DNA of 64,000 nucleotides from Paenibacillus sp. Marseille-Q4541 (GTDB lineage Bacteria; Bacillota; Bacilli; Paenibacillales; Paenibacillaceae). The translations under genes were made by a program, and so were the position numbers. Each line of letters begins with the position of its first letter. Positions within the stretch are counted from its first letter, which is position 1. Under the pieces are notes generated by a model. That model worked only from the letters and a program-made list of their open reading frames with translations. It was not told the origin of the DNA and ran no database searches. Below, one piece after another: positions 41,060 to 50,005 of the stretch. Location of the stretch: NCBI RefSeq assembly GCF_018310695.1, contig NZ_JAGXCY010000025.1:1-64000 (forward strand), given 5' to 3'.

Positions 41060-41296
41060 ATGACATATACAGCTGAACAGGTAGCGGAGTGGATGGTTGA
41101 GGAAATCAGGTTTAAGGGCAATTTATATCAAGAAGATGCCATTAAATATGTACGGGAGCATTTTGGTGAGGAATTTGTTTTTGTGAATGAGAATGGAAAT
41201 GCGTCACTTGAGAAAGAAGTGAAGAAAGCTTTTCGTAAACTTCATAAGGGCCGGATTGCATGGGATCGTGATGGATTCATGTGGGGATGGACATAG
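41060..41296 (+). CDS. Small conserved protein (DUF6953-like)
   Basis: 78 residues: TYTAEQVAEWMVEEIRFKGN, LYQEDAIKYVREHFGEEFVF and a basic C-terminus ending RDGFMWGW. The arrangement of helix, helix, WDRDGF(MW)GW matches, from memory, a small Bacillales family annotated DUF6953; it resembles a DNA-binding winged helix but no function is known. ATG at 41060 with AAAGGAAAG upstream. Single gene with its own terminator. Confidence 0.8.
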   Translation: MTYTAEQVAEWMVEEIRFKGNLYQEDAIKYVREHFGEEFVFVNENGNASLEKEVKKAFRKLHKGRIAWDRDGFMWGWT

Positions 41297-41348
41297 AAGG
41301 GCTGAACGAAAACTTTTAAAAACGTAACATATGATATTGAGATGGATC

Positions 41349-41381
41349 ACCACGACCAGCGTATATGGGCGTGGTTTTTTT
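41349..41381 (+). terminator. Terminator
   Basis: ACCACG (41349-41354) and CGTGGT (41370-41375) followed by T7. Confidence 0.8.
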
Positions 41382-41454
41382 GTATGTTAATCGAATGAAC
41401 TGTCACATATCGAAGTTTTGGATTGTTATATAGATAAAAAAGAAAGGAGGGACT

Positions 41455-42042
41455 ATGTTGAACTCATCTGAACACGGTACGAATGATAACGAGGATATAG
41501 AAAATAGAATAGCAGCGATCAAGCAGGGAGATACGGAGAAATACAGGTTGATCATTGAACGCTACCAGAAATCGCTGTATATCTACTGCTATTATTTACT
41601 TCAAGATAAAGGACAGGCTGAGGATGCGGTTCAGGATATTTTTCTTAAAGCCTATCAACATATTACGGAATATGAAAAAAAGGTTTCTTTCACGGCCTGG
41701 ATCTACCGAATTGCCTACAATCACTGTATGAATATTAACAAAAAGCATGCTCGAGACAAACGGCTGTTTCGCATTTTTCAAAACACACAAACCGTTAGAC
41801 CCTTTGTTCAGCATCAGTCGGATGATTTGCTTGATTTGATCGAAATGCTAACGTTTGATGAGAAACATATCTTGGTCTTACGAGCAGTTGAGGAGTACTC
41901 CTATGAAGAGATTGGTCAAGTACTTCATATTACTTCTGCCAGTGCGAGAAAAAGATATGAACGGATTCGAAAGAAACTAATAAAAAAGAAGGGAAAAGGG
42001 GGGCTAACACATGAACCTTCGCTCAAAACTACAAGAGGATGA
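41455..42042 (+). CDS. RNA polymerase sigma factor, ECF family
   Basis: 195 residues. Region 2 (about 35-90: QKSLYIYCYYLLQDKGQAED, AWIYRIAYNHCMNINKKHAR) and region 4 (about 125-180: LTFDEKHILVLRAVEEYSYE, IGQVLHITSASARKRYERI). ATG at 41455 with AAAGGAGGG upstream. The 3' end overlaps the DUF4179 gene by 32 bases, as in the first pair at 3176. Target promoters unknown. Confidence 0.92.
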   Translation: MLNSSEHGTNDNEDIENRIAAIKQGDTEKYRLIIERYQKSLYIYCYYLLQDKGQAEDAVQDIFLKAYQHITEYEKKVSFTAWIYRIAYNHCMNINKKHARDKRLFRIFQNTQTVRPFVQHQSDDLLDLIEMLTFDEKHILVLRAVEEYSYEEIGQVLHITSASARKRYERIRKKLIKKKGKGGLTHEPSLKTTRG

Positions 42043-43144
42043 ATTGGACGAGTACATGGTTCGTATTCGCCATACGATGATGAATCGAGATCTGTCAGAT
42101 GACATTATGGCAAAAGTACATAGAGAGCAACGTATAGAATCTCCTAGACGATTGAAAAACTATTTTAAGTTCCTTCGACCGATGATTCCTCTGACAATAA
42201 TAGCTGCTTTGCTTATTCTCATTGGAAGTATAGTGGTTTCTCCAGCAATGGCTCAATCTTTGCAGCAGGCTCCTTTCATCCGAAGTATTTTTGAATTTGC
42301 CGGCGATTTAGGTCTTAATGTTGCGCATAAGCAAGATCTGACGATCCATCCTGCAGTCAGTGCGACTCAGGACGATACGACACTCACGATTCCGGAAATT
42401 ATTTATGACGGTACGCGGGTATCCTTCAGCTTAGAGCAGACGAATCCTAGTCTGACTGACATCAAAGAAATGCGAGAGCTACAAGATGATATTCAGCATA
42501 TGGATGTTCAGATTAACGGAAAGGATGTAGACCAATATGCTCCTCGTTATAGCAACATTCCGATCATTACGAAACCAGGAGTCGATGATGATTCTGTTAT
42601 TGTTGAACTCATGACCATGCAGAACCGAGGCGGAAAACCATTCCCGAGTTCCTTTGAAATGACGGTAACGATTCAAATGGCACAGTTTAAAGAGCCTTTT
42701 CTCTTCACCGTACCTGTCAGTGTAAGTACGGGTGAAAAAGCGGCGCTCCTAACGAACGAGCAATCAAAGGCTTATAAGATATTTACGATTACCCTAGAGA
42801 AGCTAGAGTTAACACCGATTACAACGAGTCTGATTGTCCGTCAATCTTTTCCTGGTGGTACTTCGTACGATTTTCTAACTACAGGTCTAGATTACGAAGT
42901 GTGGGATGAAAAGGGGAATGAGCTTAGCCAGATAAATGGCAGTGGCGGCCAGTTGTCAGATGAAGGCGATTTTATATATGATTTGCGGTTTGAGCCGTTT
43001 CCTTCAAAACCAGAGAAAATCATAATCAAGCCGTACTTACCCCAATATAGTAAAGTAGAAAAAGGAGCTTACCTCTATGATCAAGACGGGGAAATTGTAA
43101 AGGAAATGATACCTGAACTTGAATTTGAAATTCGTGTGGATTAG
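42011..43144 (+). CDS. DUF4179 domain protein, probable anti-sigma factor
   Basis: 377 residues. About 60 cytoplasmic residues, one membrane segment (about 60-80, IPLTIIAALLILIGSIVVSP), then a DUF4179 domain (VSATQDDTTLTIPEIIYDGT) and a C-terminal beta-rich part. Likely holds the upstream-encoded sigma factor inactive at the membrane. ATG at 42011 inside the sigma gene. Ends before a strong terminator. Confidence 0.85.
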   Translation: MNLRSKLQEDELDEYMVRIRHTMMNRDLSDDIMAKVHREQRIESPRRLKNYFKFLRPMIPLTIIAALLILIGSIVVSPAMAQSLQQAPFIRSIFEFAGDLGLNVAHKQDLTIHPAVSATQDDTTLTIPEIIYDGTRVSFSLEQTNPSLTDIKEMRELQDDIQHMDVQINGKDVDQYAPRYSNIPIITKPGVDDDSVIVELMTMQNRGGKPFPSSFEMTVTIQMAQFKEPFLFTVPVSVSTGEKAALLTNEQSKAYKIFTITLEKLELTPITTSLIVRQSFPGGTSYDFLTTGLDYEVWDEKGNELSQINGSGGQLSDEGDFIYDLRFEPFPSKPEKIIIKPYLPQYSKVEKGAYLYDQDGEIVKEMIPELEFEIRVD

Positions 43145-43169
43145 AACAATATGATTTATGACGAGCCAC

Positions 43170-43207
43170 GAAAAAAACCTCCAGATTGTGTTCTGGAGGT
43201 TTTTTTA
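43170..43207. terminator. Terminator between convergent genes
   Basis: AAAAAACCTCCAGA and TCTGGAGGTTTTTTT pair across a 6-base loop; A run and T run make it bidirectional. Confidence 0.9.
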
Positions 43208-43250
43208 CGTTGTTATCTTGTTTAATTGTATTGTAGCTTATCCGTACATC

Positions 43251-44093
43251 TTATTCGTACACGTTACCTGCCCCATAGACGTCATAACTTAGGTTCGTTA
43301 TTCTTACCCTAGCATCCGTGATCGGTGAAGCACTGAGCGAAATTTGACTACTATACCAGGAGCCATTTTGCGGATAAGAACCTGCTATTGTTTTTTGACC
43401 ATACCAGTTAACCGCTCCGCTTGAAAGAGGCTTCACGATTTCATACTTTACAGATGCTTTGGAACTTGAGACACGGTCTGACTGATAGCCGTTAATTGTA
43501 ACGGTCCCTTGCGTGATGTTAAAAGAGCTTGATCCAAGCAACGGAGTACTGCTTTGTAAATCAAAAGAATAGTAGGCAACAGCTGCTCTTGGCGCGGCGA
43601 ATAACTTACCTTCATCAGGTGTCATTTGGTATACCGGGACCCCATCTTTTATACTCATATATTCGGATGAGTCTGGATTTAGATTGACTTCAAGCGGTTT
43701 AATAATGACCTTCCAGCCATCATTCGTGTTGAGGACGGTATAAGGAATGAGCGGGTAGGATTGGACATCCGTATATGTATATTGGACTTCAATTTCATAT
43801 TCCTGATCATCGACCTTGCTAATACTTTCTACCCTGTAATGATCCAAACTATCTGTAGCAAATCTGTTATAACCTTCTCTTCTACTTTCTTCGTTGATAT
43901 AATTCAAATCATAAGAATACCGCATCATACGATCTACATCGTTGTTCTGTAATGCATCAAGATATGCATTAGCGATTTGTAGAGCTTCTTCTTGGTTTGA
44001 ATCTACGGGTGCTGCGGTTACAGCTGTACTCATTGATGTATTCAAGATAAGAAATAATACCAAAACATAGCAAAATCTAGTCGCGTATTTCAC
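43251..44093 (-). CDS. Hypothetical secreted protein
   Basis: 280 residues from GTG at 44093, which has GGAGG eight bases upstream (longer starts at 44129 and 44108 lack one). Signal peptide (about 1-29, YVLVLFLILNTSMSTAVTAA). The next 100 residues (EEALQIANAYLDALQNNDVD, YRVESISKVDDQEYEIEVQY) look like an NTF2-like/DUF4829-type domain; the rest is beta-rich and unmatched. Divergent from the orphan anti-sigma-like gene at 44202. Function unknown. Confidence 0.72.
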   Translation of the reverse strand: MKYATRFCYVLVLFLILNTSMSTAVTAAPVDSNQEEALQIANAYLDALQNNDVDRMMRYSYDLNYINEESRREGYNRFATDSLDHYRVESISKVDDQEYEIEVQYTYTDVQSYPLIPYTVLNTNDGWKVIIKPLEVNLNPDSSEYMSIKDGVPVYQMTPDEGKLFAAPRAAVAYYSFDLQSSTPLLGSSSFNITQGTVTINGYQSDRVSSSKASVKYEIVKPLSSGAVNWYGQKTIAGSYPQNGSWYSSQISLSASPITDARVRITNLSYDVYGAGNVYE

Positions 44094-44201
44094 ATGTAAT
44101 ACCTCCATTATTTGTATAATCCAAGTCATATTAACACTGTATTAAGTAGAGTGTCTATCATTTTCATATATTTAGGTAACTAGAAAGGCTAGGTTTTAAG
44201 A

Positions 44202-45737
44202 ATGAGATGCTTAACTACTTCTCAGATGGAGAAGTTTATAACGGATGAGTTAACAGATGGAGAAATTAGTGAGCATATAGAGTCGTGTGAGCATTGTTAT
44301 ATGAATTATCAGGAGATGAGCAGGGGAAGAGGGAAGTACATATCGCTATTTTTAAAAAATCAGGCGGTTTATCAACCCGGCTATTTAAGCCCCGAAAACC
44401 TTCACGAGGATAACGTAACAAGTATAGATAAATATCCAAAGAAGCGATTATCAAAATCTGTACGGATTAGAATCGCTGGATATGCATTATCAGGAGTGGT
44501 CATTTTGACCCTGCTTGTCCTCATTTATATTGCGTTCCCTAAACCCCCGGACTCTTACGTCGCACTGACCGCCACAGGTATAACAGACGAAGGCTTGTTG
44601 CGCGGGCAAACGGCAGGATCCATGTTTAACCCAGAAATTTCCGTAACGGATGGGGGATATCACCTTGAAATCAAGGAAGTGAGTGCAGATAATTTAAGGA
44701 TCGTAATGGCACTCCAGATTACAGACAAAAAAGGAAATCCTGTACCTGATAAACTTCGTCTTGGTAAAGATAATCATATTGTTGTTAAGGATGGAGAAGG
44801 CAATGTGGTGGCAGAACTGTCGGACGTAGGTAAAACCAAGGAGTTCTATTTGTTAAGTGCGGTTTTCCCTGAAGTAGTTAGGACAGATAAGCTTGAAATT
44901 GAGGGGAATATTTATTACTTGAATGAATCTGGAACGAATCATGAAGTTCAGAATGGAGACTGGAGTTTCCATTTTACTGTAGACATGACGAATATGAATA
45001 AGATAATTGAAGTTCAACCTGTAGATAAAGAATACGAAGTAACGAAAGGTGTTTTTATAAGGGTAAAAGAACTCATTAATACGGCAACCTCCACTAGAAT
45101 CAACGTAGAGTCGGTATCTCGTGGTAATAAATCCATGGACGTTCAGGAGCTCATGTTTCACTTTGAAGATTCCGATGGTAAAGAGATTCATAATGTGGGT
45201 AGTACGAAACCTGGCCATATCAGTGCTTTGCTGGATGTAAGCAGGACAAAGGATCAGAATGCGGGAATAGCTCTTTTCTCATATACGTTTATCGATATTC
45301 CGCAAGGTGCCACATTTGTGCTGGATGGAGCGTCTTTGTCTGTCAAAGATGATTCGATGATCGAATTTCGTTATGAAGATCTGACTGACGGAGAAGTGAT
45401 GTTTGATCGGGAAGGAGATCAAATCTATCTACGTGATTTAGTGATAGATGCAGGAAATAAAGACTCTAATCCAAGCGCGTTCTTAAAAATAGACGGTTAT
45501 ACGACCGGCAATATGTTGGAAGACCAATGGATACTGCAAAAAAAGTACTCCCAAGAAATATACAAGCTGACTTTCCGAGGAGCCTTCTCACCTTCGGGAA
45601 AAGGGCAGAACATAGATGAAGGTTCTGAATTTGTAATTGAAGGACTGAATAAACGAACTGATGGTGATATTTTGGTACTCAAGCGAATAGGACGATACAA
45701 AAACATAGGAAATATAGAATGGTCTTTTCCGCTATAA
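44202..45737 (+). CDS. Orphan zinc-finger anti-sigma-like DUF4179 protein
   Basis: 511 residues. The N-terminus carries a zinc anti-sigma pattern, EHIESCEHC (His-x3-Cys-x2-Cys, about 27-35). One membrane segment follows (about 92-112, GYALSGVVILTLLVLIYIAF), then a large outside part that starts with a DUF4179-like domain (ITDEGLLRGQTAGSM, ISVTDGGYHLEIKEVS). No sigma factor gene is adjacent, so its partner lies elsewhere, possibly the sigma encoded at 41455. ATG at 44202; SD weak (GAAAGG). Confidence 0.75.
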   Translation: MRCLTTSQMEKFITDELTDGEISEHIESCEHCYMNYQEMSRGRGKYISLFLKNQAVYQPGYLSPENLHEDNVTSIDKYPKKRLSKSVRIRIAGYALSGVVILTLLVLIYIAFPKPPDSYVALTATGITDEGLLRGQTAGSMFNPEISVTDGGYHLEIKEVSADNLRIVMALQITDKKGNPVPDKLRLGKDNHIVVKDGEGNVVAELSDVGKTKEFYLLSAVFPEVVRTDKLEIEGNIYYLNESGTNHEVQNGDWSFHFTVDMTNMNKIIEVQPVDKEYEVTKGVFIRVKELINTATSTRINVESVSRGNKSMDVQELMFHFEDSDGKEIHNVGSTKPGHISALLDVSRTKDQNAGIALFSYTFIDIPQGATFVLDGASLSVKDDSMIEFRYEDLTDGEVMFDREGDQIYLRDLVIDAGNKDSNPSAFLKIDGYTTGNMLEDQWILQKKYSQEIYKLTFRGAFSPSGKGQNIDEGSEFVIEGLNKRTDGDILVLKRIGRYKNIGNIEWSFPL

Positions 45738-45876
45738 GTTTGCTAAATTTTATCCCAATATAAACAAAAACAATAAAATGAATTCCATATGTAAGGGTTA
45801 CCAGCAGGCAAAATCTATGTGATTAGTGTATAATTTGATTAGGTTTCTTCGTTCTTTATTTTAATAGAGGTGAACT

Positions 45877-47535
45877 ATGATCGAGAAAAAATCACGTTTC
45901 TTTCAAAATTTTGAAGAGGCTGCTAGTCATATTATTGATGTATTAAAGTCTCTGATTCACGCAGAGGCTATTTTTATAGCTACGAACGACGGAGTAACAA
46001 ATAAAATATTAAAAGCATTTAATAAATCGGATGTGCTTGTGCAAGAGGGGCTTTGTCTTCCATATGAACAGTCCTATTGCAGCTTGGTTACTAGAGGGTC
46101 CATTGTGATTCCACACACAGCAGAGCATCCCATGACGAAAGATTTGGATATCACTCAAACCATAGGTGATCATACTTTTATAGGGGTGCCTATCAACTAC
46201 AAAAGTGGGCAACTATACGGAACGCTATGCGTTTTGGAAAACAGTATGACGGTTTTTAGTGAAGAGGATGTAAGAATGCTCTCTTCTATGGCGATGTTTC
46301 TGTCCTATATTATTGAACTTGAACGATTGATTGATCTTCAAGTAGACCGCAATCAGAGCTTGCACCAAGATAAGAAAAAGGCTGAATTTCAAGTCCAGAA
46401 ATTGCGTGATAAAGTACAAGTAGCAGATCAGATGACACAACATAAATCTGAATTTCTAGCCATGATGACTCATGAAATAAGGAATTCGATTAACGGAACA
46501 ATCGGTATGTCAGAACTACTAGAGACGACGGATCTCACGGAAGAGCAGCGGCAATATATGGATTTGTTGCAATCGAGTAATAACTCGCTTCTCGTACTTG
46601 CGAATAATATTTTGGATTTGAGTAAAATAGAAGCAGGCAAAACCGTATTGGAAGAGGACCCATTTGATATGGTGTCTACGGTAGAAGACTTGATCTACAC
46701 CATTGTTCCCAAGACACTAGATAAGCAAGTAGAGATAATTCTTGATGTCGCACCGGATATCCCTACTTATTTATTGGGTGATGCGGATAAAGTACGGCAG
46801 ATCCTGCTCAATTTCCTTAGTAATGCGGTGAAGTTTACCCATCACGGTGAAATTCTCGTATCCCTCTGTCTTGTAAACGCCTCGGACGAAGAGCAAGTAT
46901 ATGTGAAATTGACCGTTCAGGATAGCGGTGTGGGAATCTCCGAGGACAAAGTGTCCCAGCTATTTCAAAATTACTATCAGGCTCATGAGACCGACCACGT
47001 CCATCATTACGGAGGGACAGGACTCGGACTTGCGATTGCTCAAAATTTAGTCAACCTCATGGGTGGTTCGATTGAAGTTCAAAGTAAAGTTGGAGAAGGG
47101 ACGAAGATCGATGTCATACTCGGCTTCAAAGAATACATCGGATATGAAAACCTCCCTTTTTCTTCTTCTGTTCTCCAAGGGATGAAAGTACTTATTATTG
47201 ATGATAATGTCACGAGTAGGAACTCGTTAGGAAGACTGCTGAAGAGTTGGGGAATTGGTTTGGCAGAGGCTGGATCAGCAGAAGAAGCTTTACAGCAGCT
47301 ACAATCGGGGTTATCTTATGATTTGATTCTGATGGATATTAGTATAGAGGAATCTTCAGACATCAGAACGTATCTTGGTGGGGATGTGCCGATCGCACTT
47401 CTTGCTCCTATCGGAACGACGCTGGATGCAGAGCAGAAGAAGAGATTTGAGTTCTTAACATTCAAACCTGTACGTAGATTGCAATTATATAATGCCCTCA
47501 TCGCCTATCAAACTAGAAAATTGGTAAGCAAATAA
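45877..47535 (+). CDS. Soluble hybrid histidine kinase (GAF-HisKA-HATPase-REC)
   Basis: 552 residues without membrane segments. GAF domain (about 10-150), a coiled helix, HisKA with His199 (MMTHEIRNSING), HATPase (N box ILLNFLSNAVKFT, G1 DSGVGIS, G2 GGTGLGLAI), and a C-terminal receiver (IIDDN, Asp487 in LMDIS, Lys530 in FKPV). The receiver is short in the middle. No response regulator gene neighbours it, so it may feed a phosphorelay elsewhere. ATG at 45877 with GAGGTG upstream. Confidence 0.9.
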   Translation: MIEKKSRFFQNFEEAASHIIDVLKSLIHAEAIFIATNDGVTNKILKAFNKSDVLVQEGLCLPYEQSYCSLVTRGSIVIPHTAEHPMTKDLDITQTIGDHTFIGVPINYKSGQLYGTLCVLENSMTVFSEEDVRMLSSMAMFLSYIIELERLIDLQVDRNQSLHQDKKKAEFQVQKLRDKVQVADQMTQHKSEFLAMMTHEIRNSINGTIGMSELLETTDLTEEQRQYMDLLQSSNNSLLVLANNILDLSKIEAGKTVLEEDPFDMVSTVEDLIYTIVPKTLDKQVEIILDVAPDIPTYLLGDADKVRQILLNFLSNAVKFTHHGEILVSLCLVNASDEEQVYVKLTVQDSGVGISEDKVSQLFQNYYQAHETDHVHHYGGTGLGLAIAQNLVNLMGGSIEVQSKVGEGTKIDVILGFKEYIGYENLPFSSSVLQGMKVLIIDDNVTSRNSLGRLLKSWGIGLAEAGSAEEALQQLQSGLSYDLILMDISIEESSDIRTYLGGDVPIALLAPIGTTLDAEQKKRFEFLTFKPVRRLQLYNALIAYQTRKLVSK

Positions 47536-47557
47536 ATCGAACGAGAATAGATAACAC

Positions 47558-47597
47558 AGGCTCTGAATGTCCAAGGTGGAACATTGAGAGCCTTTTT
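47558..47597 (+). terminator. Terminator of the hybrid kinase gene
   Basis: AGGCTCT-GAATGT and ACATT-GAGAGCCT pair across a short loop, followed by five T. Confidence 0.85.
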
Positions 47598-47671
47598 CTT
47601 GGTTTATTTTTACTAATAATAGATTGACAGTGAGTGGTGGGCTCTTTACAATAAAATAGTCTTCATAATAA

Positions 47672-47691
47672 GTAGACCAGTCACTATATTT
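47672..47691. promoter_or_regulatory. LmrA/QdoR-type box before the TetR gene
   Basis: GTAGACCAGTCACTATATTT matches the published B. subtilis LmrA/YxaF box (AWAGAYYRGTCACTMTATTT) at 19 of 20 positions. It lies 15 bases before the regulator's start codon, so it should repress its own gene. Confidence 0.8.
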
Positions 47692-47705
47692 TATGGGAAT
47701 GGGGT

Positions 47706-48281
47706 ATGAAATTGAATTCCAAAAACGACTCGAGAGAGAACATCCTTGCCGCAGCTACGCGTCTTTTTCACCTGCAAGGGTATCATGCGACCGGGTTAAA
47801 TCAGATTCTGAAAGAAAGTGGAGCTCCAAAAGGTTCCCTGTATTACCATTTTCCGAATGGCAAAGAACAGCTGGCAATTGAGGCAGTACATATGATGGCC
47901 GATTTTGTAGAAGCGGATATAAAGAAGAGTATGAATCAAGAAATTAGTGCAGTAACGGGAATTCAGAATCATATTTTTAAGATGGCAGATTGCTTTAACA
48001 AGGTAGATACATTGGAAGGAATTCCGATCGGCATCGTTGCTGCAGAAACTTCGCTTATCAGTGAACCTTTACGTTTAGCTTGTCTGGCAGCCTTTGAAAA
48101 GTGGGAAGAACTTTATCGCGTAAGCTTGATTAAGGAAGGTTTTGAACCTGACCGGGCTTGCAAGCTGTCTGTGCTCATCAATAATATGATTGAAGGGGCC
48201 ATTACACGTTCTCTCACCAATAAGAATGGTCAGCCATTGCAGGTAGTAGCGGAGTACATACCGATTTTGCTTAAGAAATAA
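47706..48281 (+). CDS. TetR family regulator, LmrA/QdoR-like
   Basis: 191 residues. The helix-turn-helix (about 8-55: RENILAAATRLFHLQGYHAT, GLNQILKESGAPKGSLYYHF) and a C-terminal domain with QVVAEYIPILLKK resemble the B. subtilis LmrA/QdoR pair, which respond to flavonoids and lincomycin. ATG at 47706 with GGGG upstream. It controls the downstream efflux gene and itself through two boxes, a prediction supported by the box sequences. Confidence 0.9.
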   Translation: MKLNSKNDSRENILAAATRLFHLQGYHATGLNQILKESGAPKGSLYYHFPNGKEQLAIEAVHMMADFVEADIKKSMNQEISAVTGIQNHIFKMADCFNKVDTLEGIPIGIVAAETSLISEPLRLACLAAFEKWEELYRVSLIKEGFEPDRACKLSVLINNMIEGAITRSLTNKNGQPLQVVAEYIPILLKK

Positions 48282-48323
48282 CAGCCTAGGGGCAGGAATT
48301 TCATATTCCTGTAAGCATATTAT

Positions 48324-48343
48324 ATAGACTGGTCTAAATATAG
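48324..48343. promoter_or_regulatory. LmrA/QdoR-type box before the efflux gene
   Basis: ATAGACTGGTCTAAATATAG keeps the AGAYYRGTC core of the LmrA box and adds a perfect inner dyad (TAGACTGGTCTA), but departs from the right half. It lies 28 bases before the transporter start. Confidence 0.65.
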
Positions 48344-48371
48344 AAAAATGAATTGGAAGAGGAGTGTTTTT

Positions 48372-49811
48372 TTGAGTCAGCAAATAATGTCATCTTTAGA
48401 ACAACCTAAAATCAAGCCGATTCCCATTACGATTGCACTGATGATTGGTGCCTTTATTGGGTTGCTTAGTGAAACAGCTTTGAACATGGCATTTACTGAA
48501 ATCATGAGTGATTTTGGTATTCAAACCCATGCCGTACAGTGGTTAACTACAGGTTATTTACTTGTACTTGGTATTCTTGTTCCCATCTCAGCCTTGCTGC
48601 TGCAGTGGTTTTCCACAAGGCAATTATTTAGTGCGTCTTTACTGTTTTCGATACTTGGCACGCTTGTTGCTGCCATTGCACCAAATTTTGCAGTACTGAT
48701 GATTGCTCGTGTCATTCAAGCGATTGGAACGGGGTTACTGTTACCGCTGATGACAACGGTGATTCTCGTGATTTTCCCGGCACACAAGCGCGGAACCATT
48801 ATGGGAACCATGGGACTTGTCATTACGTTTGCTCCGGCTGTCGGACCGACATTGTCTGGTCTCGTCGTCGATAAGCTTAGCTGGCACTGGATCTTCTGGA
48901 TCTGTCTGCCACTGCTCCTATTTACATTTTTGTTCGGACTGAAATTTATGCAAAATGTATCTACCATTACAAAACCGAAGATTGATATTCTGTCTGTTGT
49001 GCTTTCGACTATTGGTTTTGGCGGCATCGTATATGGATTCAGTAATGCAGGAGAAGGAGCAGGATCCTGGGGAGATCCGCTCGTTATCATTCCACTGCTT
49101 CTTGGAATCATCGGTCTAACTTTGTTTACAATAAGACAACTCCGCATGGAGCAGCCGATGCTCAACTTGCGCGTATTTAAATTCCGTATGTTTACTTTTG
49201 GGGTGCTTATTGTATTTATCTGTATGATGCTTATCCTTTCGGCTTCCATCTTGCTTCCGTTGTACTTGAAAGGCGGACTGATGTTAGCAGCTTTCTCTGC
49301 TGGTTTAATGCTGCTTCCAGGAGGAATTATAAATGGACTCATGTCCCCGATTACAGGCCGACTGTTTGATAAGTTTGGACCAAGAGGACTTGTTATGCCT
49401 GGATTCATCATTACAACGGTGTTTACGTACCTGTTCTCGAATGTAACGACAGAGACTACTACCATTGCCGTTATTGTGATGCATACCTGTCTCTTTATTG
49501 GGGTAGCGATGATTATGATGCCAGCACAGACAAATGGTCTTAACCAGCTGCCAAAAGAACACTATCCAGATGGAGCAGCCGTGATGAATACATTGCAACA
49601 AATTGCTGGTGCGATCGGTACAGCAATTGCGATCAGTATTATGTCGGCAGGTCAGACGAAGTATATGACAAGTAATGCTGGAGAAATGACTGATCCGATC
49701 TTCATGTCGAAGGCACTGGCGGCAGGGGTACAAAATGCTTTTATGTTCGCCTTTATAGCCTCCATGATTGGACTGATCATATCGCTCTTTGTAAGAAGAG
49801 TGAAGGTGTAA
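48372..49811 (+). CDS. DHA2 family MFS multidrug efflux transporter (LmrB-like)
   Basis: 479 residues from TTG at 48372 (AGAGGAG seven bases upstream); the ATG at 48348 lacks an SD and overlaps the operator. Fourteen membrane segments as in the DHA2 group. Typical motifs: ARVIQAIGTGLLLPLMTT, GLVITFAPAVGPTLSGLVVD, and the end segment FIASMIGLIISLFVRR. The pairing with an LmrA-like TetR gene and its boxes suggests a drug or flavonoid exporter; the substrate is inference. Confidence 0.92.
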   Translation: MSQQIMSSLEQPKIKPIPITIALMIGAFIGLLSETALNMAFTEIMSDFGIQTHAVQWLTTGYLLVLGILVPISALLLQWFSTRQLFSASLLFSILGTLVAAIAPNFAVLMIARVIQAIGTGLLLPLMTTVILVIFPAHKRGTIMGTMGLVITFAPAVGPTLSGLVVDKLSWHWIFWICLPLLLFTFLFGLKFMQNVSTITKPKIDILSVVLSTIGFGGIVYGFSNAGEGAGSWGDPLVIIPLLLGIIGLTLFTIRQLRMEQPMLNLRVFKFRMFTFGVLIVFICMMLILSASILLPLYLKGGLMLAAFSAGLMLLPGGIINGLMSPITGRLFDKFGPRGLVMPGFIITTVFTYLFSNVTTETTTIAVIVMHTCLFIGVAMIMMPAQTNGLNQLPKEHYPDGAAVMNTLQQIAGAIGTAIAISIMSAGQTKYMTSNAGEMTDPIFMSKALAAGVQNAFMFAFIASMIGLIISLFVRRVKV

Positions 49812-49825
49812 AAGAGATTGAAGTG

Positions 49826-49859
49826 AAACCTGTTGGCTTAATGCCAGCAGGTTTTTTTG
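49826..49859 (+). terminator. Terminator of the efflux gene
   Basis: AAACCTG-TTGGC and GCC-AGCAGGTTT pair around TTAAT, followed by T7. Confidence 0.88.
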
Positions 49860-49935
49860 TTCTGGAAAGCGTGGCGGAGGAAGAACATTGGATATATAAA
49901 TTGGATTCCTAAGATGTCTTTCGTTTACCCTTCAC

Positions 49936-49986
49936 AAAAAGGCACTCTGCCATTGTCTTAAAGAGACGCTGGCAGAGTGCCTTTTT
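49936..49986 (-). terminator. Terminator of the symporter operon
   Basis: AAAAAGGCACTCTGCCA (49936-49952) and its exact complement to 49986 form a 17-bp stem. On the minus strand it follows the symporter stop and ends in T5. Confidence 0.92.
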
Positions 49987-50005
49987 ATGTAGGATAACCA
50001 GTCAA

